From NCBI GenBank assembly GCA_002697535.1, contig NZWE01000024.1, positions 40,700-104,699 of the forward strand: a stretch of DNA of 64,000 nucleotides, read 5' to 3'. The notes under the pieces were generated by a model. That model was not told the origin of the DNA. It worked only from the letters and a program-made list of their open reading frames with translations, and searched no databases. The stretch is from Actinomycetota bacterium. Its GTDB lineage: Bacteria > Margulisbacteria > Marinamargulisbacteria > GCA-2716485 > GCA-002719695. Below are positions 34,209-43,559 of this stretch, piece by piece. Position 1 is the stretch's first letter. Every line of letters begins with the position of its first letter. A program made the translations under genes and the position numbers.

Positions 34209-35468
34209 TTATGGTTGATTAGGAGCCTCTGAAAACATTTCTGCAACTGTATCAAAATTTAAATTGTCATTTGCTTCAGATACTGTTGGTTCTGTTATCC
34301 ATCCTGCTTCATTTTTAGATCCAATAAAACTGTCAACCAATGTACTTACATCAGAAGCTTGCTGTGATGCACTATCTAAAGACGTTCCACAACTTAAGCT
34401 ATCATCTGTATCAATATCCCCCGTTGTTCTATCAATACAGGCATTTAAATTTCCGAATGCACTCCCTCCATCAACGCCATTTTGTTCTGCACTAACCGTA
34501 AATGATATCGCTGATGTTGTTGACGAGTCTTCAATAGTTCCTGCGCCTGCATACATAAGATTATCAGATCCTGATTCAGCACCTTTAAATGCAATTACAT
34601 AAGCTTCATCTGATGTCATATACACCCTGTAAAAGTAGACGTAAGTATTTGATGACGCAGCAGGTACTGATATATATTCAGCGCGTAATAAATCCCCATC
34701 TAAATCATGCTGAATAATAGTTCGATATTCATGATCTTCATTATCTCCAGATCCATTTCTTTCTGCACTAACTATATTAATTTCACTCTCATTATAACGC
34801 ATATAAAATATCATATCTCCACCAGTTCCCATATCTACTGTTAATTTTTTATCATATACAGTTGTATCGGTTGTATTGGTTACATTTAAGGTAATGGTTT
34901 GATCTTGCATTGTATAATCGCCTGCTTCATTTTTTTCAAATGAAATATCACATCCATCATCATCTTCTAGATCTACCAGTACAGCATGTGTAAATGTAAT
35001 GGGATGATCTCCATTACTGGGGTATCCGTCCGCATCCGTTTCTAATAAAGATCCAACCGCACAAAAAATACCTAAAGCACTTTTAATTCGTCCAAATGCA
35101 TTAATAGCAGACCCATTTGGTCTGGTTAATTCACTATTAAATTGCTTTCCTAAATATTCTTTTATACTAATTATAGGAGTGGGATCATCATCACTTTGTG
35201 GATCACGTAAACCAACATTACTTGTTAACGTCCAGTTATCTCCAAAAGCAGTTGCATATAGTTTTGAAAAAATACTAAAATCCCAATTAAAACTTGTTGA
35301 TGACGTTCCTGCTGTTGGTGATAGCTCATCTAACTTGCTAATATCATTAGTAATTTTTTTATAGGATGACACCATAGTATAATCTGCAGAATCATCTTCC
35401 TTAAGACTACAGCCTAACATACTTAATATAAGGCTTACTATCAGCCCTACCATTATATATTTTTTCAC
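34209..35468 (-). CDS. Lipoprotein, function unknown
   Basis: A lipoprotein signal peptide ends in the lipobox LSMLGC (Cys20), so the protein is lipidated by Lgt. The mature 400 residues are acidic, Ser/Thr/Asp-rich and beta-prone, with three or four Cys (for example FCAVGS, DGCDIS, NACIDR, LSCGTS) that could form disulphides. I recognise no domain. The start is GTG with GGAGG seven bases upstream; there is no nearby ATG. It is probably monocistronic. Confidence 0.75.
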   Translation of the reverse strand: MKKYIMVGLIVSLILSMLGCSLKEDDSADYTMVSSYKKITNDISKLDELSPTAGTSSTSFNWDFSIFSKLYATAFGDNWTLTSNVGLRDPQSDDDPTPIISIKEYLGKQFNSELTRPNGSAINAFGRIKSALGIFCAVGSLLETDADGYPSNGDHPITFTHAVLVDLEDDDGCDISFEKNEAGDYTMQDQTITLNVTNTTDTTVYDKKLTVDMGTGGDMIFYMRYNESEINIVSAERNGSGDNEDHEYRTIIQHDLDGDLLRAEYISVPAASSNTYVYFYRVYMTSDEAYVIAFKGAESGSDNLMYAGAGTIEDSSTTSAISFTVSAEQNGVDGGSAFGNLNACIDRTTGDIDTDDSLSCGTSLDSASQQASDVSTLVDSFIGSKNEAGWITEPTVSEANDNLNFDTVAEMFSEAPNQP

Positions 35469-35538
35469 AATCTTGCCTCCATAAAATCTGAGATTATATA
35501 GATATTTTACTGCTAAATATTATTTTTACAAAATTATT

Positions 35539-36483
35539 TTAATGGCCAGCTAAAAACTTCTCAGCATCTAAGGCTGCCATACATCCTGATCCAGCAGCTG
35601 TAATGGCTTGTCGATAGGTTTTATCTTGTACATCCCCACAGGCAAATACCCCTTTTTTATTTGTCTTACTTGATCCTGGCTCAGTTATGATATACCCAGA
35701 TTCATCTAAGGCTAGTTGCCCATTTAAAAACTCTGTATTTGGTTTGTGTCCTATCGCATAAAACAATCCATTCACTTGTAACTCGCTTTCTTCTTGAGTC
35801 TGATTATTTTTAATACTTAACGTAGTTAACACATCTTCTCCCTTCGCTTCTATAGCTTCGGTATTCCATAAAACTTCTATTTTTTCATTTTCCATCACAC
35901 GCTCTTGCATAACTTTTGAAGCACGTAATTCATCTCGTCTTACTAATAAATATACTTTTGATGCAAATTTAGTTAGATACGTTGACTCTTCAGCAGCACT
36001 GTCGCCACCCCCAATCACAGCCAGTGGTTTATCTCTAAAAATAGGTAAGCCTCCATCACAAACGGCGCACGCAGACATTCCTTTTTGCCAATAGGTTTCT
36101 TCCCCCTTAATATTCAGCCTTTTTGCCGTCGCACCTGTCGCAATAATTAATGTTTTAGCCTCAATAATCTGATCTTGATCATATACTACGACTCCATTAC
36201 TAGTAATCTCTACTTTATCTATGGTCCTTGTTAAAATTTCGGTTCCACATCCTATGGATTGCTCTCTCATTTTCATCATTAACTCAGGTCCTGATATATG
36301 ACTAAATCCAGGATAATTTTCTACCTCTGTTGTCGTTGTTAATTGCCCTCCTGCTGCTACACCGCCAGCCATAGCCCCCTCAAACATCATGGGCTTTAAT
36401 CGAGCTCTAGCGGTATAAATAGCAGCGGCATGCCCTGCGGGTCCTGATCCAACAATAATCACATCTTTTTCTTCATTAGACAT
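35539..36483 (-). CDS. trxB: Thioredoxin reductase
   Basis: This FAD- and NADPH-dependent flavoenzyme reduces thioredoxin in the cytoplasm. The FAD site is IIVGSGPAGHAAAIYTARA (residues about 10-28), the redox-active pair is CAVCDG (about 138-143; CATCDG is commonest), the NADPH site is AVIGGGDSAAEES, and the C-terminal FAD motif is GVFACGDVQD. The length of 314 residues is standard. An AAGGAG Shine-Dalgarno precedes the ATG. It is 43 bases from the PBP gene. Confidence 0.96.
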   Translation of the reverse strand: MSNEEKDVIIVGSGPAGHAAAIYTARARLKPMMFEGAMAGGVAAGGQLTTTTEVENYPGFSHISGPELMMKMREQSIGCGTEILTRTIDKVEITSNGVVVYDQDQIIEAKTLIIATGATAKRLNIKGEETYWQKGMSACAVCDGGLPIFRDKPLAVIGGGDSAAEESTYLTKFASKVYLLVRRDELRASKVMQERVMENEKIEVLWNTEAIEAKGEDVLTTLSIKNNQTQEESELQVNGLFYAIGHKPNTEFLNGQLALDESGYIITEPGSSKTNKKGVFACGDVQDKTYRQAITAAGSGCMAALDAEKFLAGH

Positions 36484-36526
36484 TTGTCACTCCTTTTACA
36501 CTTCTTATCTTACAATATTTCAGGAT

Positions 36527-38674
36527 CTATCCATTATCAAAAAACTGCAATAATGCATCGTCATTAGTCTCTTTTTGATTTCCTGAATCCCAAAATCCTT
36601 CATCAGCTGTATCATACTCTTTTGGTTCTTTTCCTGACCAAAACTTTTCTAAATAGACATATTCTTTTGGACTAAACTGTGTTGCTAACTTACCCGTTAA
36701 CCAATCTATTTTTACTGATACTAACCCTTTTGGCCTGGGAAAATCTTGTGCCGGCATTTTTTGTGTTGCCATCGTCATAAACTCTTTCCACATTAAAGCA
36801 GGTACCCAGCCACCCGTTACTTTTACGGTTTCTGAATTATCATCATTACCGATCCATGTAGCACATACCAATTGAGGAACAAAACCCACAAACCAAGCAT
36901 CTCTATAGTCAGATGTGGTTCCTGTTTTTCCTGCCACGGGCCGTGGTAAATTGGCTAATTTTCCGGTTCCATACTTTACAATCCCTTTCATCATTTCTAC
37001 TAAGGTCGCTAATAAATTAGAATCATAGACTTCGACAATTTCTGGATTATGTTCATATAACGGCGTTCCATCACGATCTTCAATACGAATAACCCCTGTG
37101 GGCTCTGTATGATTACCTAAGGTTGCAATGGTTCCATACGCTGACACCAACTCTATCATCGTTACTTCATTTGCACCTAAAGGTAACGATAAAACGGGTT
37201 TTAATGGTGACTTGATTCCTAAAGCTTGTGCCACTCGAACAGAGTTTTTAGGACCAATTAAATAGTTTAACTTTATGGACACGATATTTACAGAACGCTC
37301 CAATGCTTTTCTAATTGACATAGGCCCCTTATATTTCTGGCTATAATTATGAGGCGCATACGGCCCTTCAATTGTATTAAAGGTAACAGGGGCATCTTCG
37401 ATAATGGATCCTGGTGAAAATCCTTTTTCTAAAGCTGTTAAATAAATAAATGGCTTAAAGGCTGAGCCAGGCTGTCTTTTAGCCTGAGTCGTACGATTAA
37501 ACTGATTATCTAAAAAATCTTTTCCTCCTACCATGGTTTTTATATAACCATATCGAGGATCTATCGCTAATAATGACGCTTGAGAATAATTTAACGAAGG
37601 TACCTTTTCATTCATAGATCGTATCCAATGTGACGATTCTCCGTACTCTATATATTTTTGTACAACCTCTTCTGCTTTTTGCTGTAGCGAATAATCTAAG
37701 GTCGTATATATTTTCATCCCTGATGTATACGTTACTTCTTCGCCATACATCTCAATTAGCTGCTTAAGAATATAAGCTGTAAAATAAGGAGCTTTATACC
37801 TTAGTTTTTTTCGTTTAATAATTACTAATTCTTCTGTGTAAGCTTCATTAGCCTCTTCTGAGTTTATAAATTCTTCTTTGACCATACGCTTTAATACTAG
37901 TAGTTGTCTTTTTTTAGCCCCTTCAAAATTTCTGATTGGGCTATATAATTCGGGGCCCGTTAAAATACTCACCAATAATGCTGATTCTGCTAAATCGATC
38001 TCTTCTGCTGATTTCCCAAAATATAACCGGCTTGCAGATTCAATTCCATATGCATTATGCCCCCAATACACTTGGTTTAAATACATTTGTAAAATTTCGG
38101 TTTTTGTATACCGTCGTTCTATTTGAATTGCTAAAATTGCCTCTGCTAATTTTCGTGATAAATTTCGTTGCCTTGTTAAAAATAAATTTCTTGCTAATTG
38201 CTGCGTTAGAGTGGATCCTCCTTCAACAAACCGCCTTGCTTTAAAGTTACGAACAAAGGCTCTTGCAATACCAAAAAAATCTAACCCATTATGTCTATAA
38301 AATCGACTATCTTCTACTATTACAATCGTTTTTGTTAAAATTGGCGAAATACGTTCTATCGGAATTAAAACTCTATTTTCTTCTTTATGTAACTCGGCTA
38401 AAACCACCCCATCTTCTGAATATATTTTTGTTGTTTCTGCTGGTATGTAGGTGCTAATGGCCTCTACATCAGGTAGCGTTTTGGTAATATTAAAAACAAC
38501 TAAACATAAAGCACATACTAAGACAAACCCAACTGCTGCAGAAAAAACAATGACTTTTTTAAAGATGTTTTTTGTTTTATCTAATTTTCGTTTTCTAGAT
38601 TGAAATCGTGCCCCCACTGATTTTTTTGATACCTTTGAAACTTTTCCAATTGAATATCTTGATCTAAAAATCAC
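36527..38674 (-). CDS. Class A penicillin-binding protein (PBP1A-like)
   Basis: This bifunctional peptidoglycan synthase has an N-terminal transmembrane helix (about 43-70), a GT51 glycosyltransferase domain with the catalytic Glu in VEDSRFYRHNG and GGSTLTQQLARNLFL, and a transpeptidase domain with SxxK in PGSAFKPF, SxN in RSVNIVS and KTG in AGKTGTTSDYRDAWFVG. The 715 residues match the shorter PBP1A forms with no large insert. The start is GTG with AGGAG six bases upstream. The first 40 residues are strongly basic and would face the cytoplasm. Confidence 0.95.
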   Translation of the reverse strand: MIFRSRYSIGKVSKVSKKSVGARFQSRKRKLDKTKNIFKKVIVFSAAVGFVLVCALCLVVFNITKTLPDVEAISTYIPAETTKIYSEDGVVLAELHKEENRVLIPIERISPILTKTIVIVEDSRFYRHNGLDFFGIARAFVRNFKARRFVEGGSTLTQQLARNLFLTRQRNLSRKLAEAILAIQIERRYTKTEILQMYLNQVYWGHNAYGIESASRLYFGKSAEEIDLAESALLVSILTGPELYSPIRNFEGAKKRQLLVLKRMVKEEFINSEEANEAYTEELVIIKRKKLRYKAPYFTAYILKQLIEMYGEEVTYTSGMKIYTTLDYSLQQKAEEVVQKYIEYGESSHWIRSMNEKVPSLNYSQASLLAIDPRYGYIKTMVGGKDFLDNQFNRTTQAKRQPGSAFKPFIYLTALEKGFSPGSIIEDAPVTFNTIEGPYAPHNYSQKYKGPMSIRKALERSVNIVSIKLNYLIGPKNSVRVAQALGIKSPLKPVLSLPLGANEVTMIELVSAYGTIATLGNHTEPTGVIRIEDRDGTPLYEHNPEIVEVYDSNLLATLVEMMKGIVKYGTGKLANLPRPVAGKTGTTSDYRDAWFVGFVPQLVCATWIGNDDNSETVKVTGGWVPALMWKEFMTMATQKMPAQDFPRPKGLVSVKIDWLTGKLATQFSPKEYVYLEKFWSGKEPKEYDTADEGFWDSGNQKETNDDALLQFFDNG

Positions 38675-38744
38675 TTTTTTCTCCTGCCGGTTTTCTTACT
38701 TGGTAAATTTTAGCATATTTATAACTATTTTCTAATGGATGAAT

Positions 38745-40376
38745 CTAGGCTTCTTGTCCTATTATTTTTTCGACATCCTCTAGCCTTATTCGGCTCGCTA
38801 AATGCTGATATTTATTAATAGGCGTATCTTCAATCACCGTTTCCAAATCTTTCCACTCTAACGAATCACTATCTAATAACTCTTCGGCTCCCTTAACAAT
38901 CTGGGGTAAAACTGGTTTTAAATAAATCATAATATACCGCCATGCATTCATTCCTGCTGTACATAACTGAATCGCATAAGGGGCATCTTCTTTTGCTACT
39001 GACCAGGGTGCTACAGAATCAATAAATTGATTTGCAATATCGGCACAACTCATAATCTCTTTCATAGCCTTACTAAATTCTAATGCTTCATAATATTCTG
39101 ATATTTTATCCGATCGTGCCCGTATTGCATCTATCATGTCACTAGCATTATCTGAAATGCTTGATAGTTTTCCATCCCCATACTTATGGATAATTGCGCC
39201 TAACCGAGAAGCAATATTTACAACCTTGCCTAATACATCTGAATTGATTTTATTAGTAAAATCATCTGTACTAAAATCTAAATCATCAACTCCCGATGTT
39301 AACTTAGCGGCATAATAATAACGCAAAAATTCTGGGTTTAAATGCTTTAAATAATCACTTGCTAAAATGAAGGTTCCTCTTGATTTTGACATCTTTTCAT
39401 TATTAACGGTTAAAAATCCATGAACATTTACCTTCTTTGGCAATTGATACCCCCCAACGTGTAACATTGCAGGCCAAAATAATGTATGAAAATATAAAAT
39501 GTCCTTGCCAATAAAATGATGAATCTCATATTCTTTTGATTTCCAAATTGTGTCAAATTTTTCTTTCTTTGTAGTATCACACCAATGTCTTGTTGTTGCC
39601 ATATAGCCAATAGGGGCATCCAGCCAGACATAAAAATACTTATCCCTTGTATTTGGTATTAAAAAACCAAAATAGGGTGCATCTCTACTTATATCCCAAT
39701 CTTTTAGTCCTACCTTAAACCATTCTTCTAGTTTATTTTTTACTGGCTCTGTTACATGATCTTCTTGTATCCAGTCATAAATGATAGTTTTAAATTTTGA
39801 TAAATCAAAAAAATAATGAATAGAGTTTTTTAGAATAGGCTTCTCCCCTGAGTATACCGAATATGGATTACTTAATTCTGTTGCATCATATGTATGAAAA
39901 CAGGCTTCACACGCATCTCCGTACTGATCTGGTTCTCCACATTTTGGGCACTCCCCCTTGATAAATCGATCCGATAAAAATAATTTTGTTTGCTCACAAA
40001 AATATTGCTTAATGTCTTTTGTTTTAATCGCCCCCGCCTCAGATGCTTTCAGATAAATATCTTCTGACAACTGTTTATTTTCTTCCGAATGAGTCGAGTA
40101 ATAATGATCATGTGATATATAAAAGCCTTCAAAGTCAGCTATATGCTCTTTTCGAATGGCATCGATATACTCTTCTGGCGGTTGCTTTTTCTTTTCCGCA
40201 CTTAACATAATGGCTGTTCCATGAGAATCATCTGCACACATGTAATAACAGGTGTTTCCAATTAGCTTTTGAAACCTTACAAAAATATCTGTTTGGATAT
40301 GCTCTACTAAGTGCCCTAAATGAATGCTTCCATTGGCATAAGGTAATGCGCTTGTAACTAATAATTTTCGTGTCAT
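38745..40376 (-). CDS. metG: Methionyl-tRNA synthetase
   Basis: This class I aminoacyl-tRNA synthetase has a HIGH-type motif in ANGSIHLGHLVE (residues about 14-25), a four-Cys zinc knuckle CPKCGEPDQYGDACEAC (about 144-160) and KMSKSRGTF (about 334-342). The anticodon-binding helical domain follows. It ends at 543 residues, without the C-terminal EMAP/tRNA-binding domain found in many longer MetRS proteins. Its ATG overlaps the tyrS stop (ATGA), so the two synthetases are coupled. Confidence 0.96.
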   Translation of the reverse strand: MTRKLLVTSALPYANGSIHLGHLVEHIQTDIFVRFQKLIGNTCYYMCADDSHGTAIMLSAEKKKQPPEEYIDAIRKEHIADFEGFYISHDHYYSTHSEENKQLSEDIYLKASEAGAIKTKDIKQYFCEQTKLFLSDRFIKGECPKCGEPDQYGDACEACFHTYDATELSNPYSVYSGEKPILKNSIHYFFDLSKFKTIIYDWIQEDHVTEPVKNKLEEWFKVGLKDWDISRDAPYFGFLIPNTRDKYFYVWLDAPIGYMATTRHWCDTTKKEKFDTIWKSKEYEIHHFIGKDILYFHTLFWPAMLHVGGYQLPKKVNVHGFLTVNNEKMSKSRGTFILASDYLKHLNPEFLRYYYAAKLTSGVDDLDFSTDDFTNKINSDVLGKVVNIASRLGAIIHKYGDGKLSSISDNASDMIDAIRARSDKISEYYEALEFSKAMKEIMSCADIANQFIDSVAPWSVAKEDAPYAIQLCTAGMNAWRYIMIYLKPVLPQIVKGAEELLDSDSLEWKDLETVIEDTPINKYQHLASRIRLEDVEKIIGQEA

Positions 40377-41548
40377 GTTGCTAATATTATTTTATAAAGT
40401 TTGCGTTTACCAATTTTTAAAATTGAACTACTTTCTTTTAAGGTTTCATGCATATCTGTAATCTTATTATTATTAACACTAACGGCACCTTGGTTTACCA
40501 ACCGATATAATTCTTTTTTTGATGAAAGTAATTGATGCTCTACGACAAGATTGGCAATGCTTATGGCTGATCCTATCTGTATTTCTGGAATATCATCTGG
40601 AACTTCTTTTTTCTTAAATAACGTTTGAAAATGATTATAGGCATCTCTTGCTCTATCTTCAGAGTAAAATCGTTTTACAATATACTGACCTAACTCTACT
40701 TTTACATCTCTTGGGTTCAAGGAACCTTCTTGCATGGCCTGCGTTTTTTGCTTGATACTGGCCGTTGACTCTTCTGTTAATAAGCTTATATATTGCTGTA
40801 AAATAGTATCAGGAATAGACATAATTTTTCCAAACATATCTTCTGGATCATCATCAATCGCAATATGATTCTGTAATGATTTTGACATTTTTTTTACACC
40901 GTCCGTCCCTTCTAATATTGGCATTGTCATAATAGCCTGCTCAACACCTACCTGATACTCTCTTTGTAAATGTCTCCCTACCAACAAATTAAACTTTTGA
41001 TCCGTTCCGCCTATTTCTAAATCGCTTTTTAAAATTACGGAATCATAGCCTTGTAATAAAGGATATAAGAATTCATGGATACCAATAGAGTGGCCCTGTT
41101 TATATCGCTTCTCAAAATCATCTCGTTCCATCATGCGCGCTACATTATATCTAGCGGCTAATTGAATTAAATCATTACTAGTTAGCTTTTCTAACCATTC
41201 TCTATTGTAATATACCGTTGTTTTATTGGGGTCTAATATTTTAAATACTTGCTCTTGGTATGTCTTTGCGTTTATAGCAATTTCCTCGTCGGTTAATGGT
41301 TTTCTGGTTTCACTTTTACCTGTGGGGTCTCCAATTTTTGCCGTAAAGTCACCAATAATAAATTGAACATGGTGCCCCATTTCTTGAAGCTTTCGTAATT
41401 GAAATAAAACGACACAATGACCAAGATGCAAGTCTTTAGCCGATGGATCTGCACCAAACTTGATCAACATTTTTTTTCCAGCTTCTATCGTTTTGATGGT
41501 GCTTTCTGGTATTAACTCCACATGCTGTAATGAACTGATTTGTTTCAT
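40373..41548 (-). CDS. tyrS: Tyrosyl-tRNA synthetase
   Basis: This class I synthetase charges tRNA-Tyr. It has the HIGH-type DLHLGHCVVLFQL (about 38-50), the Tyr-binding GGTDQKFN, KKMSKSLQNHIA as the KMSKS loop (about 220-231), and an RNA-binding S4 domain in the last 60 residues. The 391 residues and the KMSKS form fit the TyrZ-type/short class. The ATG has no Shine-Dalgarno; TAAAAT ends seven bases upstream. Confidence 0.95.
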   Translation of the reverse strand: MKQISSLQHVELIPESTIKTIEAGKKMLIKFGADPSAKDLHLGHCVVLFQLRKLQEMGHHVQFIIGDFTAKIGDPTGKSETRKPLTDEEIAINAKTYQEQVFKILDPNKTTVYYNREWLEKLTSNDLIQLAARYNVARMMERDDFEKRYKQGHSIGIHEFLYPLLQGYDSVILKSDLEIGGTDQKFNLLVGRHLQREYQVGVEQAIMTMPILEGTDGVKKMSKSLQNHIAIDDDPEDMFGKIMSIPDTILQQYISLLTEESTASIKQKTQAMQEGSLNPRDVKVELGQYIVKRFYSEDRARDAYNHFQTLFKKKEVPDDIPEIQIGSAISIANLVVEHQLLSSKKELYRLVNQGAVSVNNNKITDMHETLKESSSILKIGKRKLYKIILAT

Positions 41549-41555
41549 GATCTTT

Positions 41556-41561
41556 ATTTTA
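41556..41561 (-). promoter_or_regulatory. -10 box of a probable leaderless promoter (tyrS-metG)
   Basis: On the minus strand TAAAAT at 41561-41556 ends seven bases before the tyrS ATG. Confidence 0.45.
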
Positions 41562-41592
41562 CCGTAAATAAAACAGCTCGTCTAAACCAAGC

Positions 41593-42936
41593 CTATGTAA
41601 CAGACTCCCTATTGCTGTGCTGCGTCTCTTTAATGAGTGGCGCTGCATAGTAAATAGCCATTAATGACAGCAAAACGTTATTCACAAACTGACCTAAAGA
41701 TTCTATCCCCATATATCTCAAAAATACAAAGGTAATGGCTATTAGTACTGGTATTTTTAAATGCCGAAAAAGCTTTTTTTTATGTGCTGTTTCGTTATGT
41801 GGATACTTCAGCCATGATACCATTAAGATAATATTCAGGACATTAACACCAATAAACATCCATGGAGACTCACTTATCCAAGAAAATATACTAGCGCAGA
41901 CAAATAAAGCACCAATAGGAGAAGGCAATCCTGAAAAGTCTTCTTGGTGCCCTTCTTTATTAAATCGCCATAATCGAAAATAGACACTTGCTAAGTATAA
42001 GATAGCCAATCCAATACTAATGTAATACGGCATTAATAGTCTGTTTTGACAATATAATCCTATTAAAAATGCTGGAGCAAATCCAAATGTAATATAATCT
42101 GCCTTGGAATCTATTTTTGCGCCAAATTTTGAATAGGTATTAAGTCGTCTTGCAATTTTTCCATCAAGGCCATCTAAAATCATCCCTGCAATAATCAACC
42201 CTGCAGCTATTTTTAAATTATTATTAAGCGATAAAATAATTGATACTATCCCACATCCCATATTTAACATTGAAATTGTGTTTGGAATATACGATAACAG
42301 CGCTCTTTTCGCATTTTCTTTATTATTTCTATTTATCAATAACTGCCTTTTCCACATAAAATTTACAACATAATCAATAAATGACAAGAGGGTTACAGCT
42401 ACCATAAGCCAAATGAGCCCTTCATAAATAAAAGCTGGCCAATCAGATACCCATCGTTTTAACCAAATTAAAGGAGATAAATAAAAAGGGTAGCTTGATA
42501 ACTCTATGACTGTTGGCCTTGCAAATAAAATGCCGCAAATTGGCAATGTTACTGCTGTTTTAATTTTTCCACTTAATGATGCTTCGACGCTAAATTTTCT
42601 TCTTGCAGCTAATACTCTAACGCCCATAATAGCAAATTCTCTTGCAAAAATAAGAAACACTGGAAAAGGCTTAATCACCCCCATTGATAACAATGGTAAT
42701 AAAATTAACAATAAAATTTTGTCCGCTAGTGGATCTAGCAACTTCCCTAGTTCAGATACAATTTTAAATCGCCTAGCTACCCACCCATCTAATGCATCCG
42801 TGCTTGCTACTAAGGTGAATAAAATAATACAAAATAACTGGGTTTTTTCGGTAGAAAATGGGATGATCCAAAACAAATAGACTACACCAAAAATACGGCT
42901 TAATGTAATTAAATTTGCTAATGATTTTGATACCAT
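41593..42936 (-). CDS. Two-domain CDP-alcohol phosphatidyltransferase: PgsA-PssA fusion
   Basis: Two complete CDP-alcohol phosphatidyltransferase domains lie in one 447-residue polytopic membrane protein. Domain 1 (about 1-195) resembles PgsA (phosphatidylglycerophosphate synthase), with the full D-G-x2-A-R-x8-G-x3-D-x3-D motif at Asp50, Gly51, Ala54, Arg55, Gly64, Asp68 and Asp72. Domain 2 (about 205-440) resembles PssA (phosphatidylserine synthase), with the same motif at Asp258, Gly259, Ala262, Arg263, Gly272, Asp276 and Asp280, followed by FGFAPAFLI as in PssA. Both motifs are intact, so one polypeptide may make the precursors of both phosphatidylglycerol and phosphatidylethanolamine. Substrate assignment to each half is inference. 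Confidence 0.88.
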   Translation of the reverse strand: MVSKSLANLITLSRIFGVVYLFWIIPFSTEKTQLFCIILFTLVASTDALDGWVARRFKIVSELGKLLDPLADKILLLILLPLLSMGVIKPFPVFLIFAREFAIMGVRVLAARRKFSVEASLSGKIKTAVTLPICGILFARPTVIELSSYPFYLSPLIWLKRWVSDWPAFIYEGLIWLMVAVTLLSFIDYVVNFMWKRQLLINRNNKENAKRALLSYIPNTISMLNMGCGIVSIILSLNNNLKIAAGLIIAGMILDGLDGKIARRLNTYSKFGAKIDSKADYITFGFAPAFLIGLYCQNRLLMPYYISIGLAILYLASVYFRLWRFNKEGHQEDFSGLPSPIGALFVCASIFSWISESPWMFIGVNVLNIILMVSWLKYPHNETAHKKKLFRHLKIPVLIAITFVFLRYMGIESLGQFVNNVLLSLMAIYYAAPLIKETQHSNRESVT

Positions 42937-42943
42937 ACCTTAA

Positions 42944-42949
42944 ACTATA
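42944..42949 (-). promoter_or_regulatory. -10 box of a probable leaderless promoter (PgsA-PssA fusion)
   Basis: On the minus strand TATAGT at 42949-42944 ends seven bases before the ATG at 42936. Confidence 0.5.
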
Positions 42950-42961
42950 TCACTTTCTTGA

Positions 42962-43501
42962 TTATTCGGAACTTCTTTTCCAAAATTTTTTGATAAAGCT
43001 ATCTCTTCCCGATCCCACTTTATAACGATTGTAATACTCTGGATTCTTTTTATAAAACTGCTGATGATACGTTTCTGCGACATAAAAAGGTTCTGCTTTT
43101 TTAATCTCTGTTACAATTGGTTTCTCAAATCGTCCTGATAATTCTAACTCTTTTTTAGATTGCTCGGCTATCTGTCTCTGTACCTCTGAATGATAAAAAA
43201 TTATGGTTTTATAGTGATCTCCTTTATCCGCAAACTGCCCCTCATTATCGGTAGGATCAATTTGACTCCAAAAAATTCTTAGTAAGACATCATAACTGAC
43301 TATGCCTGAATTAAATTGCACCTGAATCGCTTCTACATGTCCGGTTTTCCCAGTGATTACTTGTTCATAGATAGGGTCCTGAATGTGCCCCCCTGTATAC
43401 CCTGGTAGAACAGAAATAACCCCTTCTACATCACTAAAAGGGGGCTCCATACACCAAAAACATCCGCCGGAAAATGTCGCTTTTTCTGTATTTGTTGGCA
43501 T
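42962..43501 (-). CDS. msrA: Peptide methionine sulfoxide reductase MsrA
   Basis: This enzyme reduces methionine-S-sulfoxide in proteins. The catalytic Cys lies in FSGGCFWCMEPPF, followed by VEGVISVLPGYTGG and TGHVEAIQVQF, the MsrA signatures; no MsrB domain is present. The first ATG (43501) gives 179 residues. However, the frame stays open upstream to an ATT codon at 43555, and those 18 codons read as a textbook signal peptide (ILKYLLLSSLILSSLAIG), so the true product may be exported and longer. It follows the barrel gene by a few bases and may be co-transcribed with it. Confidence 0.9.
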   Translation of the reverse strand: MPTNTEKATFSGGCFWCMEPPFSDVEGVISVLPGYTGGHIQDPIYEQVITGKTGHVEAIQVQFNSGIVSYDVLLRIFWSQIDPTDNEGQFADKGDHYKTIIFYHSEVQRQIAEQSKKELELSGRFEKPIVTEIKKAEPFYVAETYHQQFYKKNPEYYNRYKVGSGRDSFIKKFWKRSSE

Positions 43502-43559
43502 ACCAATTGCTAAACTACTTAATATTAAGCTACTTAGAAGGAGATACTTTAAAATTTAT

